From: Anaerolineales bacterium
Lineage (GTDB): Bacteria; Chloroflexota; Anaerolineae; Anaerolineales; DRMV01
NCBI GenBank assembly: GCA_027026295.1
Contig: JALVOR010000314.1
Coordinates: forward strand, 1-9,598
DNA: 9,598 bases
Direction: 5' to 3'
The position numbers and the translations under genes are program-made. The notes under the pieces are model-generated. The model made no database searches. It was not told the origin of the DNA and saw only the letters and a list, made by a program, of their open reading frames with translations. This document shows, one piece after another, positions 5,721 to 9,598 of the stretch; the first letter of the stretch is position 1, and the number at the start of each line of letters is the position of its first letter.

Positions 5721-5993
5721 TCACGCACCGCCAGCGGACGCCGTGGCTGCACTCGCGGCGGCCTTGGAAGCGGTTTCCCCCTTGCCGTTGTTGCCGCCTG
5801 CTGCATTGTGGGCTTTGCGGCTGTCGGTAATGTAGAAACCGCTGCCCTTGAACACCACCGCCGGTGGGCGAAAGATGCGCACCACCTCGGTGTGGCCGCG
5901 CGGGCAGGTCACACCTTCAACTTTTTCGTGAAAATGAAAGCGGCGGTCGAAAATCAAACCACATTCCCGGCATTGAAACGTGTAGGTCGGCAT
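5721..5993 (-). CDS. FmdB-family zinc-ribbon protein
   Basis: 90 aa from the ATG at 5991-5993. The start MPTYTFQCRECGLIFDRRF is the signature of the small FmdB zinc-ribbon family, named as a putative regulator of a formamidase gene; the true role of most members is unknown. The first metal knuckle is C8-x2-C11. The second is C30-P-R-G-H34, where the usual C-x2-C is replaced and His34 may be the fourth ligand. FKGSGFYITDSRK (48-60) is the conserved family tail. Residues 61-90 are low-complexity Ala/Gly/Ser. The start was chosen because GAGGAG (6000-6005) lies six bases upstream; an ATG at 6014 would add seven residues overlapping that site. It lies 67 nt after hsp20 on the same strand and is probably co-transcribed, ending at the 5632-5660 terminator. 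Confidence 0.9.
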   Translation of the reverse strand: MPTYTFQCRECGLIFDRRFHFHEKVEGVTCPRGHTEVVRIFRPPAVVFKGSGFYITDSRKAHNAAGGNNGKGETASKAAASAATASAGGA

Positions 5994-5999
5994 GGGCGT

Positions 6000-6005
6000 C
6001 TCCTC
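6000..6005 (-). promoter_or_regulatory. Ribosome binding site deciding the fmdB-like start
   Basis: GAGGAG on the minus strand, six bases before the ATG at 5993. It selects that ATG over the in-frame ATG at 6014. Confidence 0.65.
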
Positions 6006-6007
6006 AA

Positions 6008-6047
6008 AACCCAACCGGGGAGGACAACCCTCCCCGGCTTGTGGGTT
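6008..6047 (-). other. Strong hairpin between hsp20 and fmdB
   Basis: CCGGGGAGG (6015-6023) and CCTCCCCGG (6029-6037) form a perfect 9-bp stem with a 5-nt loop. Outer arms AACCCA (6008-6013) and TGGGTT (6042-6047) add six more pairs across a small internal loop. No clean U-tract follows on the minus strand (TTGGGTTTTGAGG), so it may be a leaky terminator or an mRNA-stabilising hairpin lowering fmdB expression relative to hsp20. It ends a few bases before the fmdB ribosome binding site. Confidence 0.6.
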
Positions 6048-6060
6048 GATGGATGTGACC

Positions 6061-6513
6061 TTACTTCTTGGCCTTCACCTCAATGGTCTTGGGCCGAACT
6101 TCCTCAGCCTTGGGTAAGGTGAGGATCAGAATGCCGTTTTCAAATTCGGCCTTGGCTTTGTCGGCCAACACAGGCACCGGCAACGGAAGCGAGCGCGAAA
6201 AAGTGCCATAGCGGCGTTCGCGCAGGTGATACGCGGCGTCCTTGACTTCCTCTTCCGCTTTGATTTCGCCCCGGATGGTCAGCACATCGCCGGTGATGGT
6301 GATGTGTAAATCTTCGGGCTTCACGCCAGGCACCGTTGCCTTGACGACCACTTCGTTGTCAGTCTGATACATGTCCACCCGCGGCATCCAGCCCAGGGTT
6401 TCAGACATGTTCAGGCTGAGCGGGCGGGTGAAAGCCTCTTCCAAGAGGCGATCCATGGCGTCACGCAGAGAAACCATTTCGCGGAAGGGATCCCAGCGTA
6501 CCAGTTCGGCCAT
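6061..6513 (-). CDS. Small heat-shock protein, Hsp20/alpha-crystallin family
   Basis: 150 aa, typical length. An ATP-independent holdase that forms oligomers and keeps unfolding proteins soluble in the cytoplasm. The N-terminal arm MAELVRWDPFREMVSLRDAM is the common bacterial Hsp20 start. The alpha-crystallin domain spans about 42-135, with PRVDMYQTDNEVVVKATVPG at its front and FENGILILTLPK (124-135) at its back. The C-terminal I-x-I/V anchor is Ile144-Glu-Val146. ATG at 6511-6513 follows a near-perfect AAAGGAGGTG, so translation should be strong. No CIRCE operator is seen upstream. The 159-nt gap before it (6514-6672) holds two hairpins and an AT-rich stretch that could contain the promoter. 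Confidence 0.96.
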   Translation of the reverse strand: MAELVRWDPFREMVSLRDAMDRLLEEAFTRPLSLNMSETLGWMPRVDMYQTDNEVVVKATVPGVKPEDLHITITGDVLTIRGEIKAEEEVKDAAYHLRERRYGTFSRSLPLPVPVLADKAKAEFENGILILTLPKAEEVRPKTIEVKAKK

Positions 6514-6576
6514 AGTTCACCTCCTTTGCTGTGGAATTTCTCACATCCGTCCTTAAAATAGCGCGAGGACATAAGA

Positions 6577-6603
6577 AAAACGCTAACAAAAGATAAGCGT
6601 TTT
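6577..6603. repeat. Inverted repeat upstream of hsp20
   Basis: AAAACGCT (6577-6584) and AGCGTTTT (6596-6603), perfect 8-bp arms with an 11-nt AT-rich spacer. On the minus strand the 3' arm continues into TTTTTCTT, so it could be a weak second terminator for the regulator operon. It could equally be a protein-binding operator for hsp20, whose start codon is 64 nt away. It does not match CIRCE. Confidence 0.5.
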
Positions 6604-6614
6604 GTTAAAACCTT

Positions 6615-6638
6615 TGCGGGCACAGTGACGTGCCCGCA
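6615..6638 (-). terminator. Hairpin terminator after the response regulator gene
   Basis: TGCGGGCAC (6615-6623) and GTGCCCGCA (6630-6638) form a perfect 9-bp stem with a 6-nt loop, 35 nt past the regulator stop. On the minus strand the 3' arm is followed by AAAGGTTTT, so the U-tract is short and displaced. A likely but not ideal intrinsic terminator for the signalling operon. Confidence 0.6.
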
Positions 6639-6672
6639 TTTTCGGGAAAGCAACAGGGAGAAAAGGGGAAAG

Positions 6673-7407
6673 TCAGGATTTCGCTTCGTTCTGCTTGCGC
6701 TTGAAATCTACGAAACGGTACCCTACACCTCGTTCGGTGAGAATGTATTTGGGGTTAGAGGGGTCTTCTTCGAGTTTTTGCCGCAGGTAGTTGATGTAAA
6801 GGCGCACGTAGTGATATTCGTCGCGGTATTCGTAACCCCAGACACGGGCGAGCAATTGCTCGTAGGTCATCACCCAGCCGGCGTTTTTGACCAGATGGTA
6901 AAGCAAGCGGTATTCCGTGGGGCGCAGTTTGACCAGTTTGCCATCCACCCACACTTCGCGACGGTCGAAGTCGATTTTCAGCCGGTCGTCAACTTCCACC
7001 ACGCCATGGAGCGAGCCACGCATGGCTTCCGTGCGGCGCAGCACTGCCTTGATGCGACTGACCAGTTCGCGGGTGCTAAAAGGCTTGGTGATGTAGTCGT
7101 CGGCGCCGAGTTCCAGCCCGCGCACAATGTCTTCTTCTTCGCCCTTGGCTGTGAGCATGATGACCGGCACTTCGCTGGTTTCCCGCAGAATGCGCAGCAC
7201 CTCGAAGCCATCGAGTTCGGGCATCATGACGTCAAGCAAGACCAGGTCGGGCAATCCTTCACGCACCTGGTCCAATGCTTCTCGCCCGTTGGCAGCCTCG
7301 ATGACTTCAAAGCCATCATACTCCAGGTTCAGGCGAATGAAACGCCGCATACGGTCTTCGTCGTCCACCACCAAAATGCGACGCGGGCGTTGCTGTGACG
7401 ATGGCAT
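6673..7407 (-). CDS. OmpR/PhoB-type response regulator
   Basis: 244 aa, two-domain transcription factor. The receiver domain (about 10-125) has the acidic pair Asp15-Asp16, phospho-acceptor Asp59 in [17 protein letters not shown], Thr86 in IMLTAKG and Lys108 in ITKPF. All switch residues are present, so it should be phosphorylatable. The C-terminal winged helix (about 140-236) contains [17 protein letters not shown], a recognition-helix region with [18 protein letters not shown], and the wing [12 protein letters not shown] typical of OmpR/PhoB. It is last in a tight operon, beginning 15 nt after the 80-aa gene, with only a weak ACGGAT-like ribosome binding site. No histidine kinase lies next to it on either visible side, so the phosphate donor is unknown. 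Its targets cannot be read from the sequence. Confidence 0.96.
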   Translation of the reverse strand: MPSSQQRPRRILVVDDEDRMRRFIRLNLEYDGFEVIEAANGREALDQVREGLPDLVLLDVMMPELDGFEVLRILRETSEVPVIMLTAKGEEEDIVRGLELGADDYITKPFSTRELVSRIKAVLRRTEAMRGSLHGVVEVDDRLKIDFDRREVWVDGKLVKLRPTEYRLLYHLVKNAGWVMTYEQLLARVWGYEYRDEYHYVRLYINYLRQKLEEDPSNPKYILTERGVGYRFVDFKRKQNEAKS

Positions 7408-7422
7408 GGCAATATCCGTGGG

Positions 7423-7665
7423 TCAGTCACGCACGAAGCCGATGATATCCTCTTCTTCCGCACCGGGCAGGATTTCGATAATGGTGACACGGCTCAGCGG
7501 AACGATGATCGAGTTGACTTCGGGGTCCAGGTAATGAATATCCTTTCCGTCGCGACGGCGGGGGTTCTTGAGCACAACAATCGTGTCCTGCGGGCCGGGC
7601 AATTCATCCACTTCACCGGCGATGGGTTCCTCGTTCGGAATGTGGAACAAGAGCGTGGTCGCCAT
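7423..7665 (-). CDS. Unrecognised 80-aa conserved-looking protein
   Basis: I do not recognise a named family. The protein is small, soluble, acidic and apparently all-beta. It starts MATTLLFHIPNEEPIAGEVDE, has alternating hydrophobic strands around TIVVLKNP, a basic turn RRRDGK, NSIIVPLSRVTIIEIL, and an acidic tail EEEDIIGFVRD. No Cys, signal peptide or membrane segment is seen. The pattern of short strands could make a small beta-barrel (SH3- or LSM-like), which is only a guess. GAGGAA, inside the end of the FHA gene, serves as ribosome binding site, and the ATG is three bases after that gene's TAG. This strongly suggests a real, translationally coupled gene. Its place between an FHA protein and a response regulator suggests a signalling partner or regulator. 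Confidence 0.8.
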   Translation of the reverse strand: MATTLLFHIPNEEPIAGEVDELPGPQDTIVVLKNPRRRDGKDIHYLDPEVNSIIVPLSRVTIIEILPGAEEEDIIGFVRD

Positions 7666-7668
7666 AGC

Positions 7669-8181
7669 CTATTCCTCTTTGTTGATCAATTGCACCAACA
7701 CCTGAAAGACGAGTTTCCCCAGTGCAACCATATCGCCGTGTTGCAAGGGGTGGGGGGTGTTGGGAAGGATCTTGATGCCATTGACGCGAGTGCCATTGGA
7801 AGAACCCAGATCGGTAATGGCAATCCGTCCCTGTTCGTCGACACGCAACGAAGCGTGGAGGCGGGAAACCCCTTGTTCGTAAGCATGATACGAGGTCAGG
7901 TCAATGTCGGGCACCACGGCCTGACCGCTGGCAAGCCGCCCCAAAGTCCATTCTCCCTGACCATCCAGAAACACCCGCTGGCCGCTCTCCACCAGGAAAA
8001 GCACAACCTGGGATTCCACGGCGTTGGCCTTTCCCCGGTAAGACGAATCCATGGGAGGCCACCCACCCTCGACTTTCAGGTTCTGCGTGGTGGTGGGAAC
8101 CTGATAAAGCGGTGCACCACATTCACTGCAATAGAGTGCACCTTCATATTCTTCGTGGTTACAAACAGGACAACGTATCAT
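7669..8181 (-). CDS. Zinc-ribbon/FHA domain protein
   Basis: 170 aa. A zinc ribbon at the N-terminus (C4-x2-C7 in IRCPVCNH, C18-x2-C21 in LYCSECGAPL) is joined by a roughly 35-residue linker to an FHA domain (about 55-165). The FHA hallmarks are WTLGRLASG (strand 3-4 loop with the phosphate-facing Arg), GVSRLHASLRV with Ser-x-x-His, and ITDLGSSNGTRVNGIKI. FHA domains bind phosphothreonine peptides, so this protein should dock onto a Ser/Thr-phosphorylated partner. No kinase or phosphatase is visible in the window. Its ATG overlaps the stop of the VWA gene (ATGA), and it is followed after three bases by the 80-aa gene, so all are translated together. Cytoplasmic; no membrane segment. Confidence 0.95.
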   Translation of the reverse strand: MIRCPVCNHEEYEGALYCSECGAPLYQVPTTTQNLKVEGGWPPMDSSYRGKANAVESQVVLFLVESGQRVFLDGQGEWTLGRLASGQAVVPDIDLTSYHAYEQGVSRLHASLRVDEQGRIAITDLGSSNGTRVNGIKILPNTPHPLQHGDMVALGKLVFQVLVQLINKEE

Positions 8182-9598
8182 GGCTTCTTCTTTGGCGAGA
8201 TGAGAGATCGCGTGCCAAATTTAATGGCCTTTTGCCCGTCTTCCGAAAGGGTGTGGGAATCCTGCAACTGGCGAATTTCCTCACGCACAACGCGTACCAG
8301 TTGCGGGTCACCCGCTGCCAACAACCGGCCGGCAAGCCGTTCCAGGCGCTGGGTGGCTTTCTTGACATCACCCTTTTGGAAATCTTCACGCGCCTTTTCC
8401 TGCATCCGATACAACGTCAACCGGCCCATGGCCTCGACCAATTCGGCTGAGGGAGGCTCCAGGTCGGCTTCCACCTCCAAAGGCAATGCCAGGCGAAGGG
8501 CTTGCTGCCACACCGCGGGCCGTTGCATCGGCAACCGCGCCCGAATGCTTCCCTCCACCACAAGGATATCCTCGGCTTCCATCTCCTCCGGCTTCACCAG
8601 AAACTCGAACACAACGCCAAGCCGTCCATCTTTGGGCACAACGCCCAACGCCATGGGCGACTCCACAGGCAAAGGCGCGGCATCGGGAGCCAGACGGAAG
8701 GCGTACTGTAATTCTACCCCCTTTCCTGGCTGAAAGTCCAGCAAAACTTGCTCGGCATAGCGGGAGCCAATGCCGCGAAAATGTGCTTCGAGGAATGACT
8801 CAATATCACGCTCGGTTCGCACCAGTTGCGCGCTACCACCCGTCAAGGTGGTCAACCTGTCCAGAAATTCGTCGTTCCATTTGCTGCCAATGCCCAAGCC
8901 GCTGATGACAATACCGCGCTCTTGCGCTTTTTCGGCAAGGCGATAGCATTTTTCTTCATCGCCATAGGTGTGCCCATCGGTAAGCACGACGATATCATTG
9001 AGGTAATCTGGCGAGTAAAAACGCTCTACCTGCTGGAAAGCAGCGGACAATCCGCGGAAAATCTCGGTGCCGCCCAAGGCATCGATAGACATCATGCGCT
9101 GCTCAAGATAGGATTTGTCTTGCCCGCGAGTAGCGGGAATAATCACCTCGGCGCGATCGTTGAAAGCGACCACCGAGAAAATGTCATCCGCCTGCAGTTC
9201 GCTGATAATCATGGCAGCAGCGCTCTTGACCGCCCGGAGACGGGCACCCCGCATGGAAGTCGAGCGGTCGAGTACAAGGCAAACGTTGAGTGGCGGCCGC
9301 TGGAAGTTTTCGATGAGTTTCTGCTCCGGCTCCAGAGTCAACAACACATACAGCAATTGCGGCTCCGGCACGCGCAACAGGCTGTTCCGGCTGGCGTCTA
9401 CCTGCAAGCGCAAAGGCTCAGGCGGAAGCGTCTCATCATAAGCCGCGCGCTTCAAAGCGTCGGAAAGCACATGATAGGCTTCCTGAATTTTCAGAAAATG
9501 CTCGTGCGCCGCCGCATCAGGGTTGACATCAGGATGGTAGCGCCGCACCAACGCGAGGTAAGCGCGCTTGATCTGCTGCGGCGTGGCATCCCGGGACC
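8178..9598 (-). CDS. J-domain/von Willebrand factor A fusion protein, 5' end outside window
   Basis: 472 codons are visible and the frame is still open at the right edge; a TTG at 9551 is not the true start. The first visible residues, about 1-56, are most of a DnaJ J-domain: TPQQIKRAYLALVRRYHPDV with the HPD motif at 21-23, then FLKIQEAYHVLSD and AYDE. J-domains stimulate Hsp70 ATPase. A VWA domain follows (about 100-290) with an intact metal-ion-dependent adhesion site: DRSTS at 110-114, Thr177 in GGTEIFRGL and Asp207 in VVLTDGHTYGDEE. The C-terminal part includes a beta-rich region, then an amphipathic helical segment (LTLYRMQEKAREDFQKGDVKKA) like that in soluble bacterial VWA proteins. 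No signal peptide or transmembrane segment appears in the visible part. It overlaps the FHA gene by four bases. The J-domain would link VWA-mediated assembly to a chaperone, which is inference. Confidence 0.93.
   Translation of the reverse strand, partial: SRDATPQQIKRAYLALVRRYHPDVNPDAAAHEHFLKIQEAYHVLSDALKRAAYDETLPPEPLRLQVDASRNSLLRVPEPQLLYVLLTLEPEQKLIENFQRPPLNVCLVLDRSTSMRGARLRAVKSAAAMIISELQADDIFSVVAFNDRAEVIIPATRGQDKSYLEQRMMSIDALGGTEIFRGLSAAFQQVERFYSPDYLNDIVVLTDGHTYGDEEKCYRLAEKAQERGIVISGLGIGSKWNDEFLDRLTTLTGGSAQLVRTERDIESFLEAHFRGIGSRYAEQVLLDFQPGKGVELQYAFRLAPDAAPLPVESPMALGVVPKDGRLGVVFEFLVKPEEMEAEDILVVEGSIRARLPMQRPAVWQQALRLALPLEVEADLEPPSAELVEAMGRLTLYRMQEKAREDFQKGDVKKATQRLERLAGRLLAAGDPQLVRVVREEIRQLQDSHTLSEDGQKAIKFGTRSLISPKKKP

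Noticed and set aside
6514..6672. CIRCE (HrcA) operator upstream of hsp20
   Set aside because: The inverted repeat AAAACGCT-N11-AGCGTTTT does not match TTAGCACTC-N9-GAGTGCTAA.
7534..8733. Long plus-strand open frame (399 codons) opposite the FHA and VWA genes
   Set aside because: The minus-strand frames have clear FHA, zinc-ribbon and VWA motifs with coupled starts; the plus frame shows no family features.

Overview
The window looks like a piece of a GC-rich chromosome from a free-living bacterium. The best guess is Chloroflexota, Anaerolineae-like. This rests on the style of the OmpR-type regulator, the zinc-ribbon/FHA and VWA signalling genes, the gene order of the histidine operon, and gaps filled with short phrase-like repeats; no rRNA or marker gene is present to prove it. 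Every supported gene is on the minus strand, so transcription runs from high to low coordinates. No stretch longer than 300 bases lacks a gene.

Reading in the direction of transcription, 9598-6673 is a compact signalling operon. It encodes a J-domain/VWA fusion protein (start outside the window), a zinc-ribbon/FHA protein, an unrecognised 80-aa protein and an OmpR/PhoB-type response regulator. The joints are a 4-nt overlap, a 3-nt gap and a 15-nt gap. Two hairpins follow. Next comes a small heat-shock/FmdB pair (hsp20 at 6513-6061, fmdB-like at 5993-5721), closed by an intrinsic terminator at 5632-5660.

From 5530 to 1 is a histidine biosynthesis operon in the order hisG-hisD-hisC-hisB-hisH-hisA, with hisA running off the window. 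Its leader region holds the most interesting feature. A 26-codon ORF with six His codons within 11 residues (5436-5516) is followed by a GC-rich hairpin with a U-tract (5366-5397). The RNA between them can form mutually exclusive 1:2, 2:3 and 3:4 pairings. This is the architecture of a ribosome-mediated transcription attenuator, here with a -10-like box placed so that the leader peptide mRNA would be leaderless. A 90-bp dispersed-type inverted-repeat element lies between the attenuator and hisG.

The His enzymes keep their expected catalytic residues. HisG carries the C-terminal regulatory domain of the long form, so the pathway appears to be controlled twice: by attenuation of transcription and by feedback on the first enzyme. 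Four of the five joints between his genes are gaps carrying short degenerate tandem phrases, and one of these arrays supplies the last codons and stop of hisG.
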